Counted from the stretch's first letter, positions 15,638-23,989 are shown. The stretch is DNA of 24,035 nt from Clostridiaceae bacterium (GCA_902362725.1 CABIXM010000008.1:130063-154097), one strand, 5' to 3'. A program made the numbers and translations. Notes: generated by a model not told the origin, from the sequence alone.

Positions 15638-15883
15638 ATGGATAGATTGATTTCTTGTGAGTTTAACATGGATACCGCTTGTGTGGAACTGAAATTTTTA
15701 GATGGCAGCATGATTGCCATTGATACCATCGCCGTGGAGAATGAGGTTGCTGACAATATGTATCAACGGTCAGAACTGGATTATCTAATCTACAATGATC
15801 CGGTTGGATATGCAGACTTGATCTTGAACGGTGATCCCGAAATTTATCTAAAAACTGTAACTGAATGTAAACCCTTAGATTAA
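15638..15883 (+). CDS. DUF6061-type small protein
   Basis: 81-residue protein that looks like the DUF6061 family of Clostridia, of unknown function. It begins MDRLISCEFNMDTACVELKF and continues with DGSMIAIDTIAVENEVADN and MYQRSELDYLIYNDPVGYA, then LILNGDPEIYLKTVTECKP. There is no signal peptide or membrane segment; it appears to be a small acidic soluble alpha/beta protein. The ribosome site is ATGGAGGT 6 nt before the ATG. It lies 24 nt after rlmD on the same strand, so it is presumably read from the rlmD promoter, and it is followed by a strong terminator. Members are commonly met in integrative elements, in line with the change of DNA character just upstream. A role tied to element biology is only a guess. 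Confidence 0.78.
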   Translation: MDRLISCEFNMDTACVELKFLDGSMIAIDTIAVENEVADNMYQRSELDYLIYNDPVGYADLILNGDPEIYLKTVTECKPLD

Positions 15884-15889
15884 AACTCA

Positions 15890-15926
15890 GCCCTCTGCCT
15901 TTTCCTTGGCAGAGGGCCGTTTTTTG
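15890..15926. terminator. Terminator between convergent DUF6061 and permease genes
   Basis: Perfect 10-bp stem GCCCTCTGCC (15890-15899) with GGCAGAGGGC (15908-15917), 8-nt loop, then CG and T6. On the minus strand the flank is only moderately T-rich, but the stem can also serve the permease transcript that ends at 15935. Confidence 0.9.
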
Positions 15927-15934
15927 CTTAACAG

Positions 15935-18577
15935 TTATTGAGCATCCCTTAATTGCTCTACAACACTGCATTTCGCTGCGTTGTCATACATCATGCAAGG
16001 AATCAGCCACCCCAGCAGAAGAAATACCGGAATTGTCAGCAGGACAGGCAGAATGGTGAATCGATACTCAAAGAACCAGAACATACTGCCCAGCATTTTT
16101 CCTGCAAGAGGTCCCACCGCCAGCGACAGAATAAAGGCCGCCGCTACGGAGGACATTGCGTAAAATAATCCCTCGTAGATCAGCATGGTTTTGAGCTGCC
16201 GGTTCGTCATTCCTACAGCCTGAAGCACAGCAAATTCACGGCGGCGGGAAAGAATACCGGTCATCATGGCGTTGAAGAAATTTAAGAATCCCACCAGCCC
16301 GATGATAGCACAGAGAATACCACCTATCAGAAGGAACATCTGCCGGAACTGAGCAAATTCAGAGCGAGCCGTGGCCTTGCTTTCATACATCAAGGGCGAA
16401 AACTCACCGGCAGTGAGCTTCGATAGATATTGCTCTGCTTCGGCCTCGTCAACTTCGTCCGCTGTGTCGAACAGGTAGAGCATCGGAATGGCTGCACCAC
16501 CGCTGTCCCTCTGTGCGGTGTCCACAGACAAAACTACGTCATATCCAATACCACTATAACGATAACTCATGGAATTCGGAAGTTCTACCAAGGCGCAGAC
16601 CGTGTACTCTACATCTCTGGCTCCATACAATTTTGCCTGAAAGTACTCCTCCGGTGTATCTTCGGTGAGTTCCCCGGTGCGGCTGTCGATATATTTCACA
16701 TCGTCCGCATAGGTAACGGTGATCGTGTCTCCCACCTTGGGGTAGTATTCAAGATTGGGCAGATTACCGTAGTCATCTAAGGAAACCGCAATGGCAATGG
16801 CGTTATTGTCCGGCTCCAACATGGGAGAAATATCTCCGTCGAATACTTGCAGCTTGTCAAACAGACTGTTATCCAGAGCCTCGATTCTGGTATCTCCCAT
16901 CACCATATTGCCCCGGTGCTCCAGACGGCTCATATGGCTGTCCAACTGCTCGGCGCTTTCGTACTTTGCATAGTCCTGCCGCAGAGCATTCTCCGTCATC
17001 CACAGGTAGGCGGGTTTTCGCACAGCATATCCCGTGCCGGAAAGACTGGCCTTTGTGTTTGCTGCGATCTCTTCGATCTGTTCTGGCGTGATGAATTCAT
17101 CTGCCGGGTTGTAACGGAAATAGTCGGGCGTGCTGACGATAAAATCGGCGCAGGTCATGGCGGATACATACTTCTCCATGCTGAAGCCGCCCACAAAGGC
17201 ACACAGCGCATTGAACAGTGTCACCGACAGTGCCAGAGACACCACCACCAGCACCGTCTTTTTCTTGTTTCGTCCCAGATTGGCAAAGGCCATCTGATGG
17301 AGCTTTGCTCCCCGGATGCTGCGCCGTTTTTTCTTGGTCTGCATCACATCCGTATATTTGGTAGCCTCCACCGGAGAGACCTTGGCTGCCATTTTTCCGG
17401 GCTTAGAACAGGACAAAAGCACCGTCAACAAGGCAAACAGCATGGACCCAAGGAAGATCACAGGCGAAGTGCTGATGGTGGTGATGCCTGTATCCAACTG
17501 GATGGAGTGCAAGACAACAGGCACCAAAACAGCGCCGATGCCGTAGCCCAGCAGCAGCCCCGCCGGAATGCCGATCAGACAAAGCAGAAGTGCCTGCTGG
17601 CGAATGATGCGTTTGAGCTGCCGGGGCGTTGTGCCAATGGTTTTCAGAAGTCCGTAAAACCGGATATCCCCTGCAACAGAGATCTGAAAAATGTTATAGA
17701 TGATAAGATACCCAGTGAAAATCACCAGCAGCAAAAAAGCTGCTATGGCGATCACAAGTTCCGGATCAAGCTTCGACTCCAGCTGGGATGAGGTATATCC
17801 CCAGTTGACGCCGATCCGGACGCTGTTGGGATCGGTATAGCTGTCCCATGTGTAGCCAAGATCGGTATCCACCTGCTCCATCTGCCCTTGAATGTTTGTG
17901 CCGGAGGCCAGCATGACATTCAAATCGGTGCGGAAAGGCTGTAAACCTGTTTTTACTGCCTGCGCTTCGATGTCATCTGCGTAATCACGGCTGATGTTGA
18001 TGTAATGAACAGGCATTAGTTCATCATAGTCCCAATAGCCTACCAGCGTAAAGGTATCTGTTACAGTAAAGGCGGTTTGATCCTTGTCCGTAATGGAATA
18101 GGAAACCGTGACCTCGGCGCCCAGCTCCGGCGTTACGCCAAGCAGCTGCAACGCTGCCGTATCCATGGCTACCTCTTTGCCGCTTTCGGGCATCCGTCCG
18201 GTAGTAGGGGTGGCATAGCTCCATTTGGTGCAGTTGGCATCCATGTAGCTGATCTCTGCCGGCGTTTTGGAAAAGACACCATCCGCAGTGATGCCGATCA
18301 CCTTCCGTGCCCCCGCAGACTTTACCTTCGGGTGGGCGGCGATACGTTCCGCCTGCTCGGGGGAAACATCCTTAAAGGTGCCGTGTGCATAGCCGCCTAC
18401 CTGCCGAAACTGGTAGGTTTCATAGCTGGCGTTCAACGACAAGACAATGGTGAACATGGACGTAAATAGCAGCGTTGTCAGCGCAATGGCAAAAATGGCG
18501 ATCAGATTGCGGCGACGGTTCGCATAAAGAGATTTTAAGCTGAGCTTTCGAATACATTTTCTGTTTTTGACATTCAT
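15935..18577 (-). CDS. ABC transporter permease, FtsX/MacB-type
   Basis: Membrane subunit of an ABC exporter or mechanotransmission complex, 880 residues from the ATG at 18577. A GTG at 18586 also opens the frame but overlaps the GGGAGG ribosome site. About eight membrane helices occur as two FtsX units: one at about 25-48, a large extracytoplasmic domain (about 50-273), helices near 276-297, 330-355 and 374-393, then the second unit with a helix near 441-464, an extracytoplasmic domain (about 466-742), and helices near 746-772, 797-822 and 846-868. FtsX-type cytoplasmic loops are visible: FYGLLKTIGTTPRQLKRI and FAVLQAVGMTNRQLKTML. It is encoded 15 nt after its ATPase and downstream of a two-component system. 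This arrangement is usual for peptide-antibiotic (bacteriocin, lantibiotic, glycopeptide) response transporters. The substrate is unknown. Confidence 0.9.
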   Translation of the reverse strand: MNVKNRKCIRKLSLKSLYANRRRNLIAIFAIALTTLLFTSMFTIVLSLNASYETYQFRQVGGYAHGTFKDVSPEQAERIAAHPKVKSAGARKVIGITADGVFSKTPAEISYMDANCTKWSYATPTTGRMPESGKEVAMDTAALQLLGVTPELGAEVTVSYSITDKDQTAFTVTDTFTLVGYWDYDELMPVHYINISRDYADDIEAQAVKTGLQPFRTDLNVMLASGTNIQGQMEQVDTDLGYTWDSYTDPNSVRIGVNWGYTSSQLESKLDPELVIAIAAFLLLVIFTGYLIIYNIFQISVAGDIRFYGLLKTIGTTPRQLKRIIRQQALLLCLIGIPAGLLLGYGIGAVLVPVVLHSIQLDTGITTISTSPVIFLGSMLFALLTVLLSCSKPGKMAAKVSPVEATKYTDVMQTKKKRRSIRGAKLHQMAFANLGRNKKKTVLVVVSLALSVTLFNALCAFVGGFSMEKYVSAMTCADFIVSTPDYFRYNPADEFITPEQIEEIAANTKASLSGTGYAVRKPAYLWMTENALRQDYAKYESAEQLDSHMSRLEHRGNMVMGDTRIEALDNSLFDKLQVFDGDISPMLEPDNNAIAIAVSLDDYGNLPNLEYYPKVGDTITVTYADDVKYIDSRTGELTEDTPEEYFQAKLYGARDVEYTVCALVELPNSMSYRYSGIGYDVVLSVDTAQRDSGGAAIPMLYLFDTADEVDEAEAEQYLSKLTAGEFSPLMYESKATARSEFAQFRQMFLLIGGILCAIIGLVGFLNFFNAMMTGILSRRREFAVLQAVGMTNRQLKTMLIYEGLFYAMSSVAAAFILSLAVGPLAGKMLGSMFWFFEYRFTILPVLLTIPVFLLLGWLIPCMMYDNAAKCSVVEQLRDAQ

Positions 18578-18592
18578 CGTAGCCACCTCCCG

Positions 18593-19264
18593 TTAGTTCT
18601 GGGAGACGATCCGACCATCTTCGATACGGATAATGCGGTCTGCCATCTGCGCAATTTCTTCGTTGTGAGTGATCATTACGATTGTCTGGGCGAACTTTTG
18701 ACTGGTGACTTTCAAAAGGCTCAATACATCCTGGCTGGTTTTGGAATCCAGATTGCCGGTGGGTTCATCTGCCAGAATGATAGCGGGTGCTGCCGCCAGC
18801 GCACGGGCAATGGCTACTCGCTGCTGTTGACCGCCTGAGAGCTGATTGGGCAGCGCATCCAGACGGTCATCTAGCCCAAGGGTCTGTACAATCTGCTGTA
18901 CGAAATCCTTATTGACCTTGCCACCGTCCAGCTCAATGGGTAGAACAATATTTTCATACACATTCAGCACCGGAACAAGATTATATGCTTGGAACACAAA
19001 GCCGATTTTCCTGCGGCGGAAGATGGTCAGCGCTTCCTCCTTTAGGGAGAAAATATCCTGTCCGTCCACCATGACCGTGCCGCTTGTAGGGCGATCCAGC
19101 CCGCCCAGCATGTGCAGCAGCGTGGATTTGCCGGAGCCGGATGTGCCGACAATTGCAACAAATTCGCCCTTCTTTACACTTAAATCAACTCCATCCAACG
19201 CATGAACTGCGTTATTGCCGGAGCCATAAATCTTTTTCAGGTTTTTTGCCTGTAAAACTTCCAT
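18593..19264 (-). CDS. ABC transporter ATP-binding protein (LolD/MacB type)
   Basis: ATPase partner of the adjacent FtsX-type permease, 223 residues. The start at 19264 follows GGAGGT at an 8-nt spacing and gives [16 protein letters not shown]; the frame is open 29 codons further upstream, but that part runs through the leader hairpin. Walker A is GTSGSGKST (40-48), the Q loop Gln92 is in [12 protein letters not shown], the signature is [15 protein letters not shown] (142-156), Walker B is [15 protein letters not shown] (162-176), and the H-loop is His200. The DEPTGNLDS sequence is typical of the MacB/LolD/BceA subgroup. It is presumably co-transcribed with the permease from the predicted promoter at about 19328-19360. 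Confidence 0.95.
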   Translation of the reverse strand: MEVLQAKNLKKIYGSGNNAVHALDGVDLSVKKGEFVAIVGTSGSGKSTLLHMLGGLDRPTSGTVMVDGQDIFSLKEEALTIFRRRKIGFVFQAYNLVPVLNVYENIVLPIELDGGKVNKDFVQQIVQTLGLDDRLDALPNQLSGGQQQRVAIARALAAAPAIILADEPTGNLDSKTSQDVLSLLKVTSQKFAQTIVMITHNEEIAQMADRIIRIEDGRIVSQN

Positions 19265-19288
19265 AAATGAGTACCTCCATGAAAAAAT

Positions 19289-19327
19289 CTGTATGTATGA
19301 AAGGAAATGATCCTTTGATACATACAG
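19289..19327 (-). promoter_or_regulatory. Leader stem-loop followed by T6 upstream of ABC ATPase
   Basis: 17-bp inverted repeat with one mismatch and a 5-nt loop (19289-19305 with 19311-19327). On the minus strand it is followed at once by ATTTTTTC and then the GGAGGT ribosome site. It could be a terminator for the kinase transcript, an attenuator, or a 5'-end hairpin of the ABC message. Confidence 0.7.
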
Positions 19328-19360
19328 ATTATCGCATAGGAATCTTTCCACATTCTTTCC
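19328..19360 (-). promoter_or_regulatory. Candidate response-regulator site and promoter of the ABC genes
   Basis: On the minus strand GATAAT (19333-19328) is a fair -10 box with no good -35. Just upstream are two direct copies of GGAAAGA separated by ATGT (the plus strand shows TCTTTCC at 19343-19349 and 19354-19360), an 11-bp period as in tandem OmpR-family sites. The location over the -35 region fits activation by the response regulator encoded next door. Confidence 0.5.
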
Positions 19361-19399
19361 GGCGGAAAATGAAATCTAACAGTTTTGATAGAATTGTTG

Positions 19400-20299
19400 T
19401 TATTTCGGCAGAAATATGGAAAACGTACTTCCTTTTCCCGGAACGGAAGCAACCTTGATATAACCGCCCTCGCCGGATATGATCTGTCGGGCAAGGTATA
19501 AGCCGATGCCGACCCCTTCTTGTTTCTGCACACTATTTGAGCGGTAAAAGCGAGCAAATATCTTCGCTTGCTCACTTTCCGGGATGCCTGAACCGGTATC
19601 CGATATATCGATCCTTGCAAACATTTCATAGCTTACGGCAGAAATAGTAATGGTGCCATGCTCTGTATATTTGATGGCGTTGTCTACGATATTAGCCAGC
19701 GCTTCCGCTGTCCATTTGAAGTCGAATACAGCAAAAGCATCTGTATCCTGCATTTGCAAAGACAATCCTTTTTCAGAAGCCTTGGCAGTATATTGTTCTA
19801 CCACACTTTCAAGCAGCGGCTGCAGCGCTGTCGGCTGGGGGGAGAGTGAAATGATCCCGTTTTCCAGTCTGGAAAGCTTTACGAGAGAATCGATCAGAAA
19901 TCGCAGCTTTTCCGATTGTTTGTACAGCGCCTCCACATTTGCCTTCGCCGATGCAGGCAGAGTTTCCTCCATCAAAAGCTCGCTGTATAACAGCAGGTTT
20001 GCAATCGGCGTTTTTATCTGGTGGGAGATGTCCGCAATCAAGGTTTTGATTTTGTCTTTTTCCTGCGCTATGTTTTGAGAAGATGCTTCTGCGGCGGAAA
20101 GATAGTGCGCAAACTTCGTTTCCAATGCAGATAGCTGGCTTTCATCAAAATTGGTTTCAGAAAAGGAGCCGGTCATGGCAGCGTCCAGCATTCTTTCGAT
20201 TTCTTCCATCGTTTTTCTGGCCTTTCTCCGCTCCCATAACACAACAGCTGCCGCCGCCAGAAAACACAGCAGTATGATCACAATGCCGGTTTTATTCAT
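19400..20299 (-). CDS. Sensor histidine kinase with minimal sensing domain
   Basis: Membrane-bound two-component sensor kinase, 299 residues. A single N-terminal hydrophobic helix (about 5-22, GIVIILLCFLAAAAVVLW) is followed at once by a basic stop-transfer run (ERRKARK), so there is essentially no extracytoplasmic sensor. A HAMP-like helical linker spans about 25-85. The H box is IADISHQIKTPIANLLLYSE with phospho-acceptor His93. N box DNAIKYTEHG, G1 DTGSGIPESEQAKIF, F box FARFYRS and G2 GVGIGLYLARQII are all present, so it should be catalytically competent. It overlaps the response-regulator gene by 8 nt with no clear ribosome site of its own, indicating translational coupling. Lacking an external domain, it probably senses through the membrane or through the neighbouring ABC transporter, as intramembrane-sensing kinases do. 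Confidence 0.94.
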   Translation of the reverse strand: MNKTGIVIILLCFLAAAAVVLWERRKARKTMEEIERMLDAAMTGSFSETNFDESQLSALETKFAHYLSAAEASSQNIAQEKDKIKTLIADISHQIKTPIANLLLYSELLMEETLPASAKANVEALYKQSEKLRFLIDSLVKLSRLENGIISLSPQPTALQPLLESVVEQYTAKASEKGLSLQMQDTDAFAVFDFKWTAEALANIVDNAIKYTEHGTITISAVSYEMFARIDISDTGSGIPESEQAKIFARFYRSNSVQKQEGVGIGLYLARQIISGEGGYIKVASVPGKGSTFSIFLPK

Positions 20300-20969
20300 C
20301 TTTTGTCACCCAGCTATAACCGATTCCATAGACGGTTTTAATGTATTTCTGTGCGCCAAGCTTATCCCTCAGACGCTTGATCGTAACAGACAAAGCATTT
20401 TCATCCACATATTCTGCGCCATCTGTCCAGACCCGGTCGACAAGGTCTCCACGGGTCATGGTTCGGCCTCGGTTTTCAACAAGCAGGCGCAGTAATTTTT
20501 GTTCTGTTTTACTCAATTCCACTTTTGAATCTCCCACATAAAAGGTCATAGCCTCAAAGTCAAAGTGAAATAGATCCATATGGATCGGCGCATTTTTATG
20601 GCTTGACGCTTGCTTTCGCAGTTGGGTATTCACCCTTGCCCGCAAAACCGAAAGAGAAAAGGGCTTGGTAATGTAATCATCAGCACCTCTCTCCAGTCCG
20701 TCTACGATGTCCAGATCGGTGTCGTTGGCAGTCAGCAGAATAACAGGAACTCCGGGTATGTTTTCCTTGACCTCCCGGAGCAGCTCAAGCCCACTGCCAT
20801 CCGGCAGATTGATATCCAACAGGATCAGGGATACACCGCCGCAAAGCAATTGCTCTCTTGCCGCTTTTAGATCATGGCAGGATATAATCTGGCGGTCATC
20901 TGCTTTCAGCGCTTTGCATAAGCCTTGATTCAAGCCGATATCATCTTCAACAATCAGTAATTGCTCCAT
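20292..20969 (-). CDS. OmpR/PhoB-family response regulator
   Basis: DNA-binding response regulator, 225 residues. The start is placed at 20969 (ATG, GAGGGAGTGA 8 nt upstream, MEQLLIVEDDIGLNQGL); an upstream TTG at 20993 is less likely. The receiver domain has acidic pocket Glu8/Asp9/Asp10, phospho-acceptor Asp52 in LILLDINLPDGSG, Thr81 in ILLTAND, and Lys103 in YITKPFS. The C-terminal winged helix (about 125-225) reads KVELSKTEQKLLRLL, then VDRVWTDGAEYVDENALSV and IKRLRDKLG, the Trans_Reg_C pattern. It pairs with the overlapping sensor kinase, and the ABC transporter just downstream is the likely target. It lies 16 nt after the sigma-like gene, so it may be read from that gene's transcript. 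Confidence 0.95.
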   Translation of the reverse strand: MEQLLIVEDDIGLNQGLCKALKADDRQIISCHDLKAAREQLLCGGVSLILLDINLPDGSGLELLREVKENIPGVPVILLTANDTDLDIVDGLERGADDYITKPFSLSVLRARVNTQLRKQASSHKNAPIHMDLFHFDFEAMTFYVGDSKVELSKTEQKLLRLLVENRGRTMTRGDLVDRVWTDGAEYVDENALSVTIKRLRDKLGAQKYIKTVYGIGYSWVTKDE

Positions 20970-20985
20970 ATATCTCACTCCCTCG

Positions 20986-22155
20986 TTATTCAAATACCAC
21001 CATTATTTCCTTGGGCAATTTTTCGTTCTCACAGTTCAGAAGATAGGCGATTGCTCTGCTTGCAAATTTGTTTGTTTTCACTGTATCCCAATCGGCAAGC
21101 AAAATGACCTCTGCCTTGCCGTTCTCAAAATCTAATGATATTTCGCCCCATTCGCCGTCGCAGTCTGCCTGATATTCGTAGATTGCGGCGGCGATTTTCT
21201 TTTTTCGCTTGATCTTGGATTTCTGTTTTAGCCGGACTGCATGGATTGCGCCCTCGGCAACCAACAATTCCGTCAACTTGTCCACTGCTTTTCGGTAGGC
21301 TCGTTCTGCACCGCTGGCTGTACTGCCCTCAAACATAACCGCCAGTTCTTCAAAGGTGGGGCGGTCTTTCCATGAGCTGACACGCCCACAGGTCATGCAA
21401 ATTGCTAACCGTTTTTCAAGCAAGGTCTGTTCCCGGTAATTCAGTTTCTCAAATGCCCGCTGCACCTTTTCTGCCTGTATGCCGTTCCAGAGGATATCGG
21501 TATAGTTCCAGCTATCGTCAAGGGCTACATCCTCGCCTGTTTCCTCGCCGTTCTCGTCTGTCACATAGAATGGCTGCTGATTGCGGATTCCACGGACAAC
21601 TTTCAGATATTCTTCCGCAAGGGCAAGATCGCAGTTGTATTTCTTGGAAAATTCGTTGACCGCATCCTTGGTATTGTGGTACAGCCAAGCCATTGACCGC
21701 ACCATTTTGTAATTGGTCAGAGAGGACACCGACCATTTTTCTTCGCCCATGCGAAAACGGAGCATAGCATCCCGGATGAACGGGAAAATGTATGTAGCAT
21801 ACTCTGCACCCTTGGCAAGGTCATAGTCCATCAGCTTTTGGAGCATTTGCTCCCGGCAGGAGAGCTTTATATCTATAAATCGGTCTGTGTCATACAGATC
21901 GCCGCCATCCACACCGAGAAAGTCTTTGATGCGCTTGTTAAGCTGCGGCTCGTAGTGGTGTAGGAAGAATGAGAAATATATCAAATTCTTTTCCTGCAAG
22001 GCAGACAGGATATATTCGTTCAGATTGCCCACCGCTGGAGGCTCCGGTTCCAGTTGGAAGATGCGCTCTGCCGCATAAGGAATGATGCCGTCACCGTGCG
22101 GATTGACAGCGTGTTTTGGTATGTATCCGGTCATGTCCCATGAAAAATCACTCAG
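20986..22155 (-). CDS. Sigma-70-like transcription factor (mobile-element type)
   Basis: Protein of about 382-389 residues that looks like the divergent sigma-70 factors carried by Firmicute integrative elements. A region-2-like part includes KLMDYDLAKGAEYATYIF and PFIRDAMLRFRMGEE, mirroring the YDPxxGxxFxTYAxxxIRxA pattern of sigma factors. A region-4-like part includes LNYREQTLLEKRLAICM, FEELAVMFEGSTASGAERA and YRKAVDKLTELL, a helix-turn-helix. The basic stretch KQKSKIKRKKK precedes a C-terminal module with EYQADCDGEWGEISLDF. The first ATG is at 22134, but the strong ribosome site AAAGGAGGTG (22172-22163) is 30 nt from it. The frame is open up to a CTG at 22155-22153, 9 nt from GGAGG, giving a start LSDFSWDMTGY; I favour that non-AUG start. 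It may direct transcription of element or neighbouring genes. Confidence 0.75.
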   Translation of the reverse strand: MSDFSWDMTGYIPKHAVNPHGDGIIPYAAERIFQLEPEPPAVGNLNEYILSALQEKNLIYFSFFLHHYEPQLNKRIKDFLGVDGGDLYDTDRFIDIKLSCREQMLQKLMDYDLAKGAEYATYIFPFIRDAMLRFRMGEEKWSVSSLTNYKMVRSMAWLYHNTKDAVNEFSKKYNCDLALAEEYLKVVRGIRNQQPFYVTDENGEETGEDVALDDSWNYTDILWNGIQAEKVQRAFEKLNYREQTLLEKRLAICMTCGRVSSWKDRPTFEELAVMFEGSTASGAERAYRKAVDKLTELLVAEGAIHAVRLKQKSKIKRKKKIAAAIYEYQADCDGEWGEISLDFENGKAEVILLADWDTVKTNKFASRAIAYLLNCENEKLPKEIMVVFE

Positions 22156-22202
22156 TATAGCGCACCTCCTTTCGGTTCTTTCTCTATCAATATCGACAGT
22201 AA

Positions 22203-22835
22203 TTATGCATCGAACTTTTTGTTAGTAGTATTATTTTCGTCGTCCATCATATCACTTAGCACGGCAAAAGCTTGGCTCAGCGGCACAGCCTTAGAAGTCC
22301 AGTTTTTCAAACTAAACAAGTTGGAAGATTCATCAAACACATCAAATTCGTCTGTCCCATCAGTGATTTTCTTCAAGTACAACATTTCTATCAAATACAA
22401 AGCTCCCAAGATATTTAGTACATTCTCCTGCTTTGCTTGCTTCAACTGCTCATAGCGGTTGTGCTTGACATCTGTAAATGCTCCCCACCATTGCAACGAC
22501 TGTGCGGGCTGGGTAATATCCCAATTCATAAACGGTTGTATTTCGATATCGTATTCCTGTACACTGATTTTTTGATTTTTTATATCCGGTGTGTTGGTCA
22601 AAATATACTGTGCATAGTCTGCAACCGTTTTTCGATCCGTTGTATTGAAACCGCAAAACTCTTTGAATACAGTATCCAACTCTGCCCCTATGGCTTGAAT
22701 TAAGAGGGCATATCCGTTAGAAAATGCATCAAAATTGTCCTCATGTAGTTCTACAAACTCTATTGATTCAACAAAACGCTTTTCGAGCATTAAGTAGTAT
22801 TTCCAATGATTCTGACTAAGTTCTTTTCTATTCAT
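22203..22835 (-). CDS. Helical protein with HEPN-like motif, unknown function
   Basis: 210-residue soluble protein without a family I can name. The start at 22835 (AGGGAC upstream, MNRKELSQNHWKYYL) overlaps the end of the DUF6076 gene by 8 nt, so the pair is translationally coupled. It is predicted mostly helical: about 5-30 (WKYYLMLEKRFVESIEFVEL), 35-62 and 128-155. The stretch WWGAFTDVKHNRYEQLKQA (residues 116-134) has the W-x-x-V-K-H-x-R arrangement found in HEPN-type and abortive-infection-like helical domains. These are often RNases or nucleotide-binding domains, but a full RX4-6H motif is not clear, so this is a weak hint. The C-terminus is acidic and Asn-rich (MMDDENNTTNKK). AT-rich codon use relative to the core genes supports horizontal origin. 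Confidence 0.7.
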   Translation of the reverse strand: MNRKELSQNHWKYYLMLEKRFVESIEFVELHEDNFDAFSNGYALLIQAIGAELDTVFKEFCGFNTTDRKTVADYAQYILTNTPDIKNQKISVQEYDIEIQPFMNWDITQPAQSLQWWGAFTDVKHNRYEQLKQAKQENVLNILGALYLIEMLYLKKITDGTDEFDVFDESSNLFSLKNWTSKAVPLSQAFAVLSDMMDDENNTTNKKFDA

Positions 22836-23955
22836 GTTTGTCCCTTTCTTTGTATATTTTTGCACTTGCTTCCTTTTTCAAAGCCGCCTGGTCCATTTCT
22901 TTTTCATAAGCTCCCTTGGCATAGGCTACATTGCTCAATGCCCGGAGCATCTTATCTTTTGCCAGCTTTTTCATAACCTCTGCAAGATCAGCGTCCAGAG
23001 TACCACGCTTCACATAGCGGTTTATGGTGTTCAGCCGTTTCTCATAAATCTGTTTCACCGGATGATCGTCCGCAAGCTCCCGTTGTTCTCTGCCTTTCAG
23101 GTTGCCGATCTGCCGACAGGTGCGGTGCAGCTTGTCCCCCGGTGCATAGCCGCCACAGTATTTGGTGTGCCGTGCGTTGGTGGTCAGAAACCACTTGCCG
23201 CAGATTTTGCATTTCTTTGGTGCATGACCAACACACAGGCCCTCAAAGAGATCAGACCGGAACATCCCTACAAAGGATACATAGTGCATCCGCTTGACCA
23301 GCTTCGCAACTTTTTCGCCGGGACGGATGACGGATACATACTGAACGGAATTGTTCAGGGTAGACATCCAGGTATTGCCTTCCGTGATGGAAAACTCCGG
23401 CGGGAAATAGCTGCCGAACATTTTTGCAAAACCCTCTGCGGTGCGGTCTGCTTCGTTGCCGTCTGTTTTTTCTGCAAAATCAAGCATGGCCGTTTGGTAT
23501 TCCCCAAGGGAGTATGCCAGATGCCCGAAAACTGCGGTATAGCGTTGGAGCATCATCGCATCGGTAAAGTTCTGGATTTCTTCAAATTGCAAAGAATTGG
23601 TTGCGGCTTTTATGGCAAACTCCACATATTTCAGCGCATTGTCCACAGTAAAGACTTTTTCAATCCGTTCTCTGTGCTTTGAGATATTCATATAGGAGAA
23701 CGGCGGTGTTTGACTGAGAATATCGAGCATCGTCAGAGCAGCTTCCTTTGCAATAGGACAGAGTGCAGAAGCATCCTGTCCGGCGTTTAATATTCCAAGA
23801 AGCAGATTGATTTTCTCGCATTGCTCGTTTATTTTTGCAATGGTATTCACAGGAACATTCAGTGCATCACAGGCAAGCGTACCGACAGGAAATGTTTTGC
23901 TCTCATATATGACCGTATCCTGCCAGAAATCCAATGTCATCAATTCTTGATTCAT
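22828..23955 (-). CDS. DUF6076 zinc-finger protein
   Basis: 375-residue protein that I match from memory to the DUF6076 family of clostridial mobile and accessory regions; function unknown. The start at 23955 is set by AGGAGGG; a GTG-free extension to 23982 would begin almost at the predicted transcription start. The N-terminal two thirds (about 1-240) is helical with no catalytic motif I can see. A zinc-finger-like cluster follows: Cys249 and Cys252 in CKICGKWFLTTNARHTKYC, then Cys267 and Cys280 (HRTCRQ), reminiscent of CGNR/ABATE-type zinc fingers that contact nucleic acid. The C-terminal 90 residues are highly charged helix, Lys/Glu/Ala rich (VMKKLAKDKMLRALSN). It is first in the minus-strand gene row, with its own extended -10 promoter, and overlaps the next gene by 8 nt. 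Confidence 0.78.
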   Translation of the reverse strand: MNQELMTLDFWQDTVIYESKTFPVGTLACDALNVPVNTIAKINEQCEKINLLLGILNAGQDASALCPIAKEAALTMLDILSQTPPFSYMNISKHRERIEKVFTVDNALKYVEFAIKAATNSLQFEEIQNFTDAMMLQRYTAVFGHLAYSLGEYQTAMLDFAEKTDGNEADRTAEGFAKMFGSYFPPEFSITEGNTWMSTLNNSVQYVSVIRPGEKVAKLVKRMHYVSFVGMFRSDLFEGLCVGHAPKKCKICGKWFLTTNARHTKYCGGYAPGDKLHRTCRQIGNLKGREQRELADDHPVKQIYEKRLNTINRYVKRGTLDADLAEVMKKLAKDKMLRALSNVAYAKGAYEKEMDQAALKKEASAKIYKERDKHE

Positions 23956-23989
23956 GCTTGCCCTCCTGTCCTGTTTTTTCATTTTTCTA

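Noticed and set aside
16847..17791. 314-codon plus-strand frame inside the permease gene
   Set aside because: Antisense to a conserved FtsX-type permease; the translation is rich in His/Gln/Cys with no family signature.
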